Positions 45,100-58,571 of a DNA stretch of 64,000 bases are shown in pieces; position 1 is the stretch's first letter, and each line of letters begins with the position of its first letter. The stretch lies in contig NW_023998415.1 of the NCBI RefSeq assembly GCF_014805625.2, forward strand, positions 9,152,307-9,216,306, read 5' to 3'. Source of the stretch: Glossina fuscipes. Its lineage: Eukaryota; Arthropoda; Insecta; Diptera; Glossinidae. The position numbers and the translations under genes were made by a program. The notes beneath the pieces were generated by a model that saw nothing but the letters and a program-made list of their open reading frames with translations, was not told the origin of the DNA and made no database searches.

Positions 45100-48000
45100 T
45101 AGAAAAATAAGGAAAAGAAATAATAAAATCTCTGCGAGACATCTTCGGTACTCCTATGTGAAGAACGCAAACACTGAATAAATCTAAAATATGTCTTATG
45201 TATCACGTGATAAACAAGCGGTTCACTCATAATTAGGAAGAACGCTAGTTTGGAAGAAGGGAGAAAACCAATAGTCTCACTTGTTAAGACTGTACTTAAG
45301 TACAATTATTAAGTGAATTTCCCTCTCTCTCGTTACACGGCGCAATTACAAATGTTTATGATGAATACTTAAGAAATTCTCTGTATGCGCTGTTCACAGT
45401 ATATAGAATTTCGTTGTTCACAGTCTCTAAAAGCTTGTTTTTAAATGTTATAGAGTTCCGTGAAAAATAATATTTCAAACCAAACCTAAAAGCGTGTTTC
45501 TTATAATGTAACTAATAATAATAATAATTTGATGACCCTTATTAATGTTGTATTAAAAGAAAAAAACTTCAACACTTTAAATATCTTCTAAGAATTAATA
45601 AAAAGACAAAGAAGAAAAAATAAATATAAAATAACTGAAAGTTATTAAATGAAAGACGTGACTTAAACCAAAGTGTCACTGTCGCCATCAACTCAACTGT
45701 GTGTAGTTTTCGTCTTTGCGGTTAAATATCAAAAAAAAAAAAAAAAATCAGATAAACGTGACATTTTGATGTAGTGATTATGTCAATGATGCTCTTCTTC
45801 ACCGTCGTCATCGAATCAATTTTATGCCCACCCTTCAAATATTGAGGTATAATACAATTCTCCTTACGTTTGTAACATTCAAAATATTTTTACCTTAGAC
45901 TTCAAATACTACTTCTAATGTCAATAGCAATAGAAAATTTTAAGTGGATTCACATATATATCTATCCATTTGCCCGCTCGTTTTTTTTTTCTTCTTCTTG
46001 TGCATATGTAATATCAAAACCGAAAAATGAAAACATTTATTAGGAGATTTCCAAAGGAAAAATTTAAAAGTTAGCTGAATTTTTAGAAAGTCTCACTAAA
46101 TCGCATCAACGAGGGTAACGAGAAAATTGAAGAAAATAATTTTCTTTTGTTAACTCCCCATGTAAAATTTAAGAGCCGCGTGAATCTGTGTATCAATAAT
46201 TAAGCTGATAATTGAAAATCGGGACCGAATACTAGAAACCGTTACGCTTTCAACACGCAGTGTTTCGGATTTCGTGTACACTAGAATTAGTTCTAGAATA
46301 CCCTCAGCAATTGGTCCATCTTCATGGGATATAATAAAAACAAGCTATGAATCATCTAAAGGATATGACCGATATGACGAACAGGGTTGAAACTTTTTTG
46401 TTCTCCAACAGACGTTTCACCGAATTTGTCTTTTTCCGATTGCATCTATCTTACGAAGACAAAGCGAAATATGGAGTTGCTTCGGTTGTCCTGACCTTGT
46501 TTGTAACGGCAAAATGGATCGAGCTTTGTTCTGATCTAACTTATAACGATCAAAGACTTTCCCTAGTCGCTTCTAGCCTCACGTAGTCTAAGGGCAAACG
46601 CGGCCCTGGATATATCCTCTGACCATCTTTGCAGAAGCTGACTGCTGGTCCAAGTTAACTCGAGTTTTCTCCCCCCTTCGGTTCCATTAAAAGATATACT
46701 CTGCTTAATAGTGCATTGCTCTATAGTCTCTTTAATACCAGGAATGATAAAAAAAACCCACAAATAGTACAAAAAAGACTGATGTTATCTTCCATATCAT
46801 ACTCGATTATGATTTTGTCTTTTCTACGGATTAAGCCCTTCCGTTTAGTCTCATACGATTTCTTAAAATGCCTGAGTAAAGCAATGGCCATTTCAAACTA
46901 ACCTGACTCGTATAAATGTTTTACGCAAGCGTAATTCCCATCAATAGGTTGCTGGTAAAATTCAACGCCTGGTAGATACTATCTGAAAGCAAAGTTGTTT
47001 TTTTTTTTTTTTTTTATTAATTTTGTATATTTTTCTAAAACGATACTGGTATCCAAAATTCATTTCAATGCCTGAATCGTTATGAAACAAAAAACGCTTA
47101 AAAAGCCGGTAAGATGAGCGCGCATTTAAGATATTATTTGTAGCAAAAAAGTTCTATGGAAAAAAGAAACAGAAACGTTAGCTTTTTTAGTTTTTCAATC
47201 TCTGTGTGTGCCACGACAAACAGTAAGATATGGTAACGTTAATTGTTAAACAGAGAGTAAACAGACAGTCGTTGAGATAAACAGTCTGGATATTGTTGAG
47301 TTTCTGGGTCAAAAATATTAAGCAACTAACCAAGCAACCAGGCAAGCAGACTGACATTCTGTCTCTATCTTATTTTATTTTTTTTTTCCTTGCTCATAAG
47401 TATATTTAAAGAATAGTATGGGCAAACGGTGTAGAAATATACCAGATTGCATTGTGGGATGAAAGCCTAGATATAGATGCACTTAGATGCACACAACAGA
47501 CACAGTTGCTTGAAAGGCATGCCAAGCCATATCATGCCATGCATGTTTGACTCGTCCAACTGACACAATCTCCTCTTCTTATATATATGCACCTATATAT
47601 ATATATATATATTGCTTTTCTTTTTGCGGTTGCAGCTGCAGCAGCTGCTGTTTGTTACTCTAGCTTAAGCAAAACAGAATCAGAACCGAATGTCAATGTA
47701 TTGTATGTCTGGTACTTTCTTTTCCACAAACTGAGTCACGCTGAGATTACATTTTTTTAAAAGAATATAAACTTCCTTTTTATTGCTATTGTTGTTGCTG
47801 TTGTTGTTGTTGCTGATGCTGTTGTCTCGCCTTTCAGCCAAATAAATTTTGCATGAATAATTTACATTTATTTCCAAATTTACTTTCTAGTTAGAAATAT
47901 TCTGTATTTCTGTTTGTATTTTCTATTTTGTTTTGTTTTGTTTTGTTTTGCGTTTTTCTTTTTATGCTTTTCTTTCATTTTCATGTAATTGCATAAACTT

Positions 48001-48164
48001 TCCCTATTGTTCTTCCGTGTTTCTGATTTGAAGTATAACAACCATAACAATTTGTTAAATGTTGAGCAACAACAACAATAACAACAATTATCGTCTTTAA
48101 CTTAAACACAAAGAGAAGAACATGTTTCTTCTTTATGTGTACTTATATATGTATATATATTAAG

Positions 48165-48165
48165 A

Positions 48166-48195
<30 letters not shown>
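48165..48195. repeat. TA microsatellite
   Basis: An uninterrupted TA run in non-coding DNA. Confidence 0.9.
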
Positions 48196-48200
<5 letters not shown>

Positions 48201-48452
48201 GAGGCGGATGCGTTGCACATTCCATTCACTTTTCTTGGATTCATGTTTTTTTCTTCTCTCTTTGCTTCTTTGTGTATAAAATAAAATGAGTATTTTATCT
48301 TCTTTTTTTTTTCTCAAATTACTTTTACAGCAATTACTCTTGCGGTAGTTGTTAAGGATTTTTTTAATGGATGATTTTATACGTGTACGATCGTAGTGAA
48401 ATAATTTTTATTTTATACTTGCGTTATTTTCAACCGAACGTATTCGATTTTT

Positions 48453-48875
48453 ATACCCTACACTATATGTGATGCAAGGGTCTATTACACATTTGTGGAT
48501 GTGTGCAACACGCAGAAGGATGGGTTTGCAGTAGAGTCACATTTTATTATATCGATCGATTTAGAATCATTTTCTCGATTTAAAGTGATTTTAAATCGAA
48601 ATAAACGTGTCTGTCCGTCTGTCCCTCTTGTTTTCTTATGTTCGACTTATAGATCGCAATTTTTAAGATATATTGAAGTGTTTTGGCTTAAGGACAAACG
48701 CTATTAAAAATGTTTCCGATCGAATCGCTTTTTCGGTTACTTCTCACATTGCGCCTTTATGTGAAAAGTCTTTGCATAAATAAATGCATTACGCAAAGTG
48801 TTGTAATGTATTTAATTGTAGGCTGTGGACTCACTATAGTGCTTTTAGTTGTTATTTTAAAAAGAAGTAAACAAG
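48453..48875 (+). mobile_element. DINE-like repeat (family 2), near-complete forward copy
   Basis: It starts TATACCCTACACTATATGTG with GCAAGGGTCTATTAC and GGATGTGTGCAACACGCAGAAGG. It goes on through TTATATCGATCGATTTAGAATC, GTGTCTGTCCGTCTGTCC, TTCGACTTATAGATCGCAATTT, AAGATATATTGAAG, GGACAAACGCTATTAAAAATG and CGCTTTTTCGG. The end is CGCAAAGTGTTGTAATGTATTTAATTGTAGGCTGTGGACTCACTATAGTG. This is the best full-length example here. The inverted ends TACCCTACAC / GTGTTGTAATGTA are still visible. Confidence 0.7.
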
Positions 48876-51553
48876 TTTACGGTTCATTTTTGTGTATTCC
48901 GCTCATCCATCTCGAAAGGATAGCGCAACTTGTGTGCTTAACTTTAGCTATCGGGAAATAGAACTTTGAAATCAACTGAACAAAAATTTAAATTGATTTT
49001 ATATATTTTCGTCTATTTGCAAAGCAGACCCATTCTCATTCCCACTATACTTGCCATGCACACAAGCAAGTTTCAGAGCTAATGATAACGGCGCGGTCAC
49101 CAAACAAACATAAAAATCACGGCCATGCTTCCTTATAATCTGACCCTGACCAATCATATACCTTTACTACATAGTACATAGTATATAATAGTCTTTATCA
49201 TATATAAATATGTAATAAGTAAGTCATAAATATATGCGTATGTGGGCATAAAAGTGTAAATGTATACAAGTATAAGTATTCAATTATATAAATATATAAA
49301 TGCATAAATATATAAATATTTAAATATACAGGTAAATATGATTCAATTTAGTCGAATATTAGTCAGAAAGAACAAAAGTTTAAAATCGGCGATTTTCGTA
49401 GACAAACAAATGAAGTAAAATGAGCTGAACAACCATCGAAAGGACCAGCAGCACATAGGGCATAACGCGAACATCAACTCTGTCATTTATGCTGTACGAA
49501 TATCTATTTACTTGATAGCAATTCCGATGCGTGAGATGATGGTTAGTTACAGAAAAGAAAGAGTCAGTTAAAAATTAAAATTTAATCTCGAATCTTAATA
49601 AAGTCCTCTAATCAAAGGTAAATAAATGCTTTGCATAAAAATTATTTGTGCTTAAATCATTCATTCATTCATTCATTCATTCATTCATTTACAATTTTCA
49701 TTTAAAACTAAATCCTTTCTCTTTATTATGAGCCGAGAAAATAAACAGACAACCACACCTCTTCTTTTGTCATGGAAAATGAAAAAAAAAAGAGACTTTT
49801 TTCAAGCACGATTTCTTTCAAGTTCTTTGAAAGTACAATTCGGGTGTTTTTTCGTTATGTTTTGAATGTAAAATACACAGAATTTTATGCAAAACTCGTG
49901 ACTAATCAACATAAATAAAAAAAAAATAAATTTTTGTTTTTTCCCCCAACCCGGTTCAATTAGACGAAAATGTATTTAAACGTAGTTGTATTGCCTAGCT
50001 ATATGGGGTACATATTTGTATGTTTATGCATGCGTGCGTGTGTTTGTCTGTGTGTGTGTGTGTGTGTCCTTAGAGGAAAAACTTCAAGAGTTTTTCAGCA
50101 ACTTTGTTGGTATTTGTATTTATCTTTTATGTGCGGTTTGGGCAGTCATATCAAATCATGTCTTGTTATTAGTTGGGTGAGTGTGTCTTTGTCTTCACTT
50201 GAATGTTTTTTTTATTTTTTTTTTTTTGCTTTGGCCATGTTTGCTTGTTTGTTTCTATTTGTGTGTGTGCGCAGAAAAATTCAACAAAATACCTCTCACC
50301 TACATTTAGAAAAGTGAATGTCTCGGTTTATTTTTTTTATTTTTTCTTTTTTCTTTCTTTGCACAACACTTGGTGTCGGCATTTGCTGCTCGGCATAGCA
50401 GCTCATGTTAATATACATGACTTTATTAAAATTGTAATGAGTTCATTTTACAACAAATGACTAAAGCAAATTACAGATGAGAAAAATTAGACCAATTTTT
50501 TTTGTTTTCTCATATACTTTTACCGCTTTCAAGATGACTGACAGCATGAAATGTTTATAAAAAAACATCTTCGTAAAGGAAATTAATTTTTCTTCTTTTT
50601 ATTTATTTATTTTTTTTTTTTTTTCATTATTATGGCAAAAATTGTAATTATCATCGATAAGTAGATAAGCAAGAATTTCGGAAATATATTATTAAATTTT
50701 TACACTTTTTCTATGTATGCGAACATTTTTAATAATTATGATATATAAATTATAACAAGTAGGCAAAAAATTGTTTAATTTTGCTAGTGTGCTTATCTTA
50801 CTTTATGTCCTAGAATTTATTTCTTTCATTTGAATAAATTACAATAACGACAAATATATAAGATTTCTACTCTTAACAGCAAATTAATGATGTTAGTATG
50901 TGTAAATGGAAAATGATAGCGACAATACATGTTAATTACATTGATATTAGAAGCAATATGTAACGCATCTAAATGTTACCAAATAACTGCCTTAACAGTA
51001 CTGTACGGTCGAAGTGTTAACAGTACAGACTGCTAAAATCGATTTGCAGATTAACAGATAATCTAACATAGAGCATTAATCGCGGCAAGTCAATCGGCGT
51101 TAACTAAAGTGATAAACATAAAATAAAAGGATAGTCTATCAGTCAGCTCTTACATGCATTTAGCTGTTACCGCGAGCCCATTTGCTTTACCTGCATTGGA
51201 AATGTTTTAATTCTATTTTATGTTCACTCAATCAATTTTCTCAAACTTTTCCGTTTCTGTTCTTTCGCCGCAACTGGCACATATTGTCTTGGATATGAAA
51301 CTCCAAATTTTTAAAGCCATAGTCCAGAGAGAAAGAAAAAAGCAAAATGTTCAGTGAAGTGAACTGCATTTGTGTGGGGTTGATTTGATTTGGGACGGAT
51401 TCACTGGACGCGGAACGACTGAATTATAACAGGCTGGATTATTCGTAATTGGAGCGCAATGCAGTGAAGCTGAGTTGAGTCAAGTGCTTTAAAACGAAGT
51501 GATATGTAGTTGGTAGCAGCCGATTGGGAAACCTTCTTAAATTATAACGCGCA
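48876..51553. other. Non-coding DNA with microsatellites
   Basis: No gene is seen. There are ATA-rich tracts (49180-49330), CATT units (49658-49690), a TG tract (50036-50068) and T-runs near 50208-50227 and 50608-50624. The Cys/Val/Leu-rich frames around 49970-50460 are artefacts of TG and T tracts. Confidence 0.45.
49658..49690. repeat. CATT tetranucleotide microsatellite
   Basis: Eight perfect CATT units. Confidence 0.92.
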
Positions 51554-51682
51554 CGGGGCCAAGTAGTAAATGATCTCGGCTAACTCGACTCAATGGTCGT
51601 TCAAATCTCAAGTGAGGTAGAGTTTTCCATAAAAAGACGATAGTGCTTTAAGACTTTAATTTTAGAATTTATTTCTATGCGA
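51554..51682 (+). mobile_element. tRNA-derived SINE, copy 2
   Basis: The head has an A-box-like GGCCAAGTAGT and a B box GTTCAAATCTC (51599-51609). It shares ATCTCG, CTCGACT, CAATGGTCG and AATCTCAAGTG with the reverse complement of 5757-5936. The body shares 'TAGTGCTTTAAGACTTTAA' and 'TTAGAATTTATTTCTATGCG'. So two dispersed copies with the same tRNA head and the same unrelated body exist in the window, which is good evidence of a SINE family. Confidence 0.68.
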
Positions 51683-53768
51683 ATTGTATTAGTACGGTTC
51701 GGTACGCTTGTGCTTATGTTTTAGTATAATTTCGTCACTAGTTGCCACTAACAGGAGGACAGTATCTTGTTAAGCTGTGTCAATCCGGATTGATAGCTTT
51801 AATATCCATTACTTACATAGGAAGAAGTATAATAAATAAAATTTTTTATCTATCGGAAAAGTATAACTCTGGTGTTGATCTTTGAAACTCTCAAAATGAA
51901 ATTACTCAGGCAAGGAAAAAAATCCCGAATTTCGATCGTACAAGGGAAATGAACGGAATTACGGCATCGCGATATATTTGCTCTTGCGACAGCATTTCAA
52001 TTACTTAGTGATTTCAAGTGCGACTTTACAAAAGCGCAAGCCTTTACTCGCTTTGGGCATTCAGAGAACATTGAAAGTCATTCATTAAAGTAGGAAGTTG
52101 CCTTTATCAACTTGGCAACTCAAGAGGAATTGAAATTGAAAATAATAAGACCCTAAAAAGCTACACAATGAGCCATTCTTTAACACCATAAGGGCAGCGT
52201 AGTTTTTCCTATTTCGCTTCATTGGGAGGCAGTAAGAATCGTACTTTGCTTTATTTGACGCCGCCTTGCACAAAATGTTCTTTACCAAAACTTCATACTC
52301 AAAAGCATAGTTTCCTTTTATTCTACGTTTATTATATCATATACGCAATTATATCAAATAAGCTCTTGAATTTTTCAATAAAAAAATTATTGTTAACCAC
52401 AAAGTTTTTCCCATCTAACAAAACTATAGCTGATGTGAGCCACCGGAGGTACATGCCGCCAGATAAAGCATTCGCTTGTCAGCCACCGGTGGTATACGCC
52501 GTCCTTAACGATTCAAGTAGGAACCCTAACACTTCTTGCTTCCTTCTGTTTTCGTTATGAAATCGTAAATATTGCGGAACGATTGAAATAAGGATGATGT
52601 CGAAGGTTAAGTTATATCATAAAAAAAATAAAAATTCTAGCATACTTTTAAGCGTTCCGCGCCAAACGAAAAACTTAGTATACGCCAGAGAGAATTCAAT
52701 TCAGCATTTATTTAATCATTGGCCTGTCGTAGGTGACTGACTGTACGTGCGGTAGCTTTGGAGAACACCATTAATAAATTAGTTTGATAAAGTTGTAGAG
52801 AAATTAACCGCCAGCCGCTTTTTCAACTTTTACGCATCTTTTAAACAAATCATTACACACTGTCTTTCCCATTTTCCTCACATTTTTCTTTTACTTATTT
52901 CACTAACTCGCTAATATATTTTTTTCTTCGATTTATTCAATGCAAGCATACCATTCAAATATGTTAATTTCTTGTTATTGCCTGCTCTACCTACTTAGAA
53001 AATGCTATTTTTAAAAATCTTTAGAATTTAGCACATTAGATAGGAAAAAAAAAAAACGAAAAAAAAACAACGAAAATCAGTAAACACCAAACAAAACAGA
53101 ACCAGATAACACGTTGAGGCCAAGTGTTGCCAGCTAGGCCGGCTACAGGCACTCACTCAGCCAGTGAAATAGAAATACAGAAAATTGCGTGGCTCATGCA
53201 TACGAAAGTGTGTTGGAAATCAAAACATAAAAAAAAAAAAAAAAAAATGCGCGCAAAAGAAAATCCAAAAATACTTAAATAATATTAAATGAGTTGAAAA
53301 AGGCATGTGGAAGCCGTGTGAGGTTCGTTGACTCATATCATGACGAATTCACTGGGCTACGCTGTCTATACGCAACAATATATATAAACAATTTGCTGAC
53401 GAGCTGGTGTATAGAACTCTACAAGTGTACATGTATATACGGTTGGACTTGTGCTTTGAAAATGTTTTTTCTTTTCCTTTCTTTTATTCTCATTGGATTG
53501 GATTTTCTCTGCTTCCTTCTACTTTCGATAAATTCATTTTCTGCTTGAAAAAACGAAGATGAATGCTTTTAAATTTAAATTATCAAGTGAACTTTAATCT
53601 TAAGTTTTTGACCTCGACATTATTTAAATTAAATTAGTGAATATATTCAAATTCAATTAATTTATATTTAATCGTAAGATGAAAGTTCATTTTCCATTGC
53701 TCGGGTCCAAAATATTTCATCAACAATTTTTCTATGTTCTGTGCGGACCTACATGTGCACGCAAAACA
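51683..53768. other. Non-coding DNA
   Basis: No gene is supported. A 43-bp-spaced imperfect duplication of AGCCACCGG(A/T)GGTA(C/T)A(C/T)GCCG lies at 52438-52504, unusually GC-rich for this region. Poly(A) is at 53228-53247. Confidence 0.4.
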
Positions 53769-53769
53769 C

Positions 53770-54035
53770 ATCAAACGTTGGGATAGATTCGCTTCTAGTG
53801 ACGTCAATCAATTCAGTACTCATTTAGTGAAACAATTTGAAGGCGTCTGTCCTTTCGTCCTTCTGAAATCTGCCTCCCTTTTCCTATATTCAATCTTTTG
53901 ATTACAGTTTTCGGGTTATTTTAACGAATTTGTTACACTTAGATATTTTGGTTCAAAGACAATCTCTATTGTAAACGGACGATAAGCGATCATCGCCGCA
54001 CGCATTTCACTTAGTGCTTTAGCATTATTTCAAAA
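53770..54035 (+). mobile_element. Decayed DINE-like repeat (family 2), forward copy
   Basis: GTCTGTCCTTTCGTCC, TTGATTACAGTTTTCGGG, TTTTAACGAATTTGTTACAC, TATTTTGGTTCAAAGACAATCTCTATTGTAAA and AAGCGATCATCGCC are recognisable in family order but heavily diverged. Confidence 0.4.
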
Positions 54036-55014
54036 CATCTTCGAATATTCCTCGACACAGAATCGGTGAAAACAATTTTTTTTTTTTGGCATAATACGTA
54101 AATTTTTAAGTGGAATGAGACTATTTTTTATTATTATTCTGGTAAATTATTTTAGAAAGCAACAACATGTAATGAATAGAAAATTACTAGATATTCGTCT
54201 GTATGTTGTCTGCCAAATTTTGATTAAGATTTGTTCACTTTTCGAACACCTCCTGTATTCTTCAAATAAGAGTCTCGAATGGAATGTAAGCTTTTTTATA
54301 TCAACAATGTGTAACTATTGGTATGTCATGTTGCAAATATTTGAACAATAATAATTTTTTTAGTTAAAAGAAAAAGGAAAAATTAATTATTTTAAAATGG
54401 GATCACGCAATACAGACAATATTCATAAGCCAAAAAATCTTCTTTTTTTTTTTTTTTATGAAACTCTTAATTTTACGTTTTATTATAGTAGGCGAAGTGG
54501 TGCAGAATATTTGGTGGTCGGCCTTGCTCGACTCTGATATTTGAGCATATTTATTGACAGAATTTTGTTGGTAAAATACGAATTTGTAAAGCCGTGCAAA
54601 GTTATATTATTACCTTAATAAGCGTAGCTGATCCAATCTTGATCTATATATATATATATATATATACATGTACATATATGCTATTACAGACCTTTAATCT
54701 TGTCGTCATCTAAACCTAACTGCTGTATTAATTATGGGTGTACCAATAGAGCAAAAGTTTACTTTGATCTTCCGAAGTCATTGCAAGCTTTTTGGAGACG
54801 AATCGAAATATTAATTTGGAGCCTTCCAAAAAAAAAAAAATAAATAAATAAATAAACAAATAAATAAAAAAGCGTTTACCAAATTCATGTTAACGTTCGA
54901 AAGCACTGCAATGGACGAATGGATGGATGAAAGCGTAGAGAAACATAGTCTTGGAGTATTGCGTTCGAAATAAAAATTAGCCGGGTCAGAATGAAAGAAA
55001 CGAGCAGATATAGC
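54036..55014. other. Non-coding DNA
   Basis: Nothing was recognised except TA tract 54645-54666 and TAAA/TAAA tetranucleotides (54840-54870). Confidence 0.4.
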
Positions 55015-55105
55015 AACAAAGTATTGTTTATGGCTGGCTTCTACTTTTTCCCACTTCTCAGACAGTTTTCGGATTCCGTATTGAAAAAATATCTCATCTT
55101 TTAAG
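55015..55105 (-). pseudogene. mariner transposase C-terminal scrap
   Basis: On the minus strand the frame reads DEIFFQYGIRKLSEKWEKVE and then ASHKQYF. This matches the C-terminus of mariner transposases (DExFFxxGIxxLPERWxKVVxSDGQYF). Only about 28 codons are recognisable; the flanking sequence on either side is unrelated. It is in the opposite orientation to the mariner relic at 39940 and comes from a different insertion. Confidence 0.65.
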
Positions 55106-55838
55106 GCTGTAAGCACAATGCACCGAAAGCAATATTCTTACAAACCCATTAACCATTTATTAATAGAATATAAACACTTTATGCGATTCCTTATGTATCA
55201 TCCCGCACATTACAGGCAGTATTATCAATTTAATAGGTTGCGGATAGAGCAATGTGTCTCCTTATTCATCTAAAATGTTACGTATTAATAACAGTAAAAA
55301 TTCATTATCGAATCGGCATTTTAGAAAGAGCCCTTTAAAATGCTTCTTCAGAAGGCTGTTACAAAAGTAATAAGTAATACTATTCCATGTCCATGTATGG
55401 TAGGCGTCCATTAGAAAACTGTCTATGTGCAGAAGATCGCTTCGGAATGACCTGGACATGTATAATATTCAACATAGGGATAATCTCCAAATTGAAAGCA
55501 ACTTTTTCTGTATTTTATTTCTTAAATCTCTCCCTGAAAGTACCCCCTAGGTGTAATGCCTTGAGAGGCAGAAAGAATTGAGGAAAAATAGAGAGTTCCC
55601 ATGGCTTAGGAGATGCATGATCTGGCCGTCAGTAAGGGTTATGTTTTTAACGGTCGAGCACTCATTACGTACGACCACACGCCAATCTACGCATTAGGAA
55701 TTGTATCCGGGAATGCTGACCTTGATAGTTGCGCTTTCTAACTAGCTTAAGTGGCGGTAACTAATAACCATAGAAAGGAGTTAGAATGTATAATGTTTGA
55801 AAATGAATATCTTAGCTTTTCGCTGTTTTTATTTTTGT
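55106..55838. other. Non-coding spacer
   Basis: No gene or assignable repeat was seen. Confidence 0.4.
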
Positions 55839-55839
55839 G

Positions 55840-56125
55840 CGGGCGATAGCCAGAAAGACTTGAGATAGTCTCACCTTTTCTTATACCGATCGATTCAGAA
55901 TCATTTCTTGGGATGTTTTGATTAAATTCGGTGTACCGACACATTTTGGCCCAGGAACGCACGCTATTGAAAATGTTTCGGATAGGAACGCTTTTTCGAC
56001 CACTCACGCTGGTGTCCATAGAACGCCTGACTTTAAAAAGTTGTTACATATGTAACTTTAGGATGGTCTAGGATATTTAATGGTGGGCCGTGGCCCACTA
56101 CAGTATTTTTATTGGTTTCAAGGAA
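55840..56125 (+). mobile_element. DINE-like repeat (family 2), forward copy
   Basis: AGAAAGACTTGAGATAGTCTC, TTATACCGATCGATTCAGAATC, GATGTTTTGATTAAATTCGG, CGACACATTTTGGCCCAGG, ACGCACGCTATTGAAAATG, CGCTTTTTCGACCACTC and the 3' end TCTAGGATATTTAATGGTGGGCCGTGGCCC. The GTCCGTCTGTCC core is deleted in this copy. Confidence 0.62.
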
Positions 56126-57838
56126 TGTTAAGTCAAACAGTAGTGTAGTGTTAAAGAAACAATATGAACGATATGATCTTTTAATTGGGCATCAATATCA
56201 GTAGATCAAGCTAGAGAGTTATCATATTAAGTTTCCGCATCACTTATGAATTTCACACAAGTATTTTTCCTAGGGAGCAGTTATTTATATAAAAATTTCT
56301 GCTCATATATCAAGACTGTTCAAGGGAATGTCATATTCGAATGTCATTTGTGCAACGTTATCAGGAATAAATATTTCATAAATAAATAAATTTTTGTGCA
56401 ACATTTTTCAATTTCTCCTAATCCGTTACTCGATCGTAAATATCATTTGAATTAATTGCCTTTGCTGGTGTATTGTAGACTCGCTTTCACTAGCACCATT
56501 TACCCGTCTTCTCTATTCTTCTCTGATTGCAAGGAAATACTTCAACTGCGAATGCGTCGACTTGTTTAAAATTAAATCCTATATTATTTGCTAATTTTTA
56601 CTATACTTTATAAAGGCCAACAACAAGCGAGACATACGCACAAATATTGCTTTATCGGTTCCTATTAAGAAGTTCTCCTACTCGAACATAAGCTTTTAAT
56701 GTTTTGTGATGTTACCAAAGGTAGAACAAGGTGAAAATACCCTTTTCATATGTGACGCTTATGACAATATTATCCCGTGGAACGAAAGGTGAAAGAGCGT
56801 TTTTTAACTTTTAAACAGAGTTTCTGAGAGAAACTAAACAATGTAAGCGGAAACCAGTTGCTTTGTTACCTTGTTAGATCTTTTTTTATACGTGAAACTT
56901 TGTAAGAATTTTTGCTAACATATTTCTTGACCGTCTTTTATTTCTTGCAAAGCAATAAACTTATCAGTCCTTAGTCTAACAAAAACGACAAACAATCGTT
57001 TTTCTTTCTTTTTCTTCAACTTTATTATAAGCCCTTTGTTAACAATTATTTTGTTTGTTTTTTTTTTTTTTCATTTTTCTTTAAAGCTTTCAAAACGAGA
57101 CATTTAACATATCTATTGCTTTTATCAAATAAATTAAAGTTTTTAACATTTCATTTAACTGGAAAATTATTGAAAATTCAATAATTTATTGTTAAGTCAA
57201 AAGTGTTTTTTTTGTTTTTTTTTTTTTTTTTTGTTGTTTTCATAAATCCTTTGGATTTTTGTATTTTTCTTCTTTTCGTAAGCGTCTCTTGTAAACTTCC
57301 TTATATTGTGGTATCGGCATCATGACAATCGGTTTATTATTTGAAAAGATCTTTTGCTGTCTGTTTCTCTGCCTTCATAGGCAGCGAGAAGTCATGTTCG
57401 CCTGTTAAGCGTTTCTTTTTCTTTTTTTTTTTTGTTTTATTTATATTATTATTAATTTGAAAAGAAGAAAAAAAATATTATTTATTTTCATCTTTTATGT
57501 CATGACATTTTTCACCTTTTCTTTCTACCCATCACCTAGCATTATCGTCATCATGATGCAAGAGTTCATGGAGATTATTGCGAACAATAAAGCAACAAAA
57601 ACAACAAAAATAACAAATGCAACAATGATATGTTATTTGATGTAATATTTGACTCTTATCAAGATATAAACGCATATTTAGATAATTATGTGTGTACTCA
57701 CTGCGACCGTATGAAGGAGTCAGCCGGTCTATACACATATTTACTTTTAACTCTATTATCAGCGATTTGATAGTCGTCGTTATTTTCTATATATATATAT
57801 ATATTTTTTTTTTGTTTTCTTTTTCCATTTTTTATTTA

Positions 57839-57869
<31 letters not shown>

Positions 57870-58522
57870 CCATATATAGAAAATAATGGAGGGAGGCGTT
57901 CAATCATCGACAATATCATTATTCATTATGAGCGGTATTTCATTTTCATATTATTATCTGCTATTTGCAGTAAAATACGTTGGCTTTTAAATAAATATTT
58001 TCCTATGAAATTTCTTGTGATTGGTTTTTTGAATGGAGTTTCTCTTCAATTAACACACCTTCATTTATATATAAATATATATTTGTGCCGACAATATATT
58101 ACGGGGCAAACCCGCAGCATAAAGGGACATATAAAAAAAAACCATAAAAATTAATCTTTCATTTTAGATATCTATCTGTGTTTTCCTTTCTTCTTTTTTT
58201 AAAGTTTATTTTTTTATATCAACATTTTGTCGGAATAATCATTTCTTTTAAACACTTAGCGTAACTAAGCTTTCCACAGATATAATAATAATATTTCATC
58301 TTCTAACCTTCGAAACGTGAATTATTATTTTATTTATTTTTTAGCAACTACTAAAAGTATGCTATGTCTTCTCTAGCAACACATACATCTCAAATATTAC
58401 ATAGTAGATAAGGGATCTATATACGTAGAACTTGCACTCATCATGCGCATTCCATGCATATGAAAAAATATCCTTATCTCGTGACCTCTACAATATCCTC
58501 ATTGTAAGACATATCTCTCTCT

Positions 58523-58571
<49 letters not shown>

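Larger units (their letters stand above)
44540..48450. other. Non-coding DNA
   Basis: No gene is supported. There are A-runs at 45070-45099 and 45731-45747, a T-run at 47000-47017, TA tract 47594-47612, GTT/GCT trinucleotides (47785-47825) and TA tract 48165-48195. The frame at 46347-46586 was inspected and has no recognisable domain. Confidence 0.45.

Noticed and set aside
46347..46772. Two opposed frames with Arg/Glu/Leu stretches that might be transposon gag or RNase H.
   Set aside because: No hallmark motif could be placed in any frame.
52085..52288. Minus-strand frame with several Lys and Tyr residues, considered as a transposase piece.
   Set aside because: No recognisable motif; similarity was only to composition.
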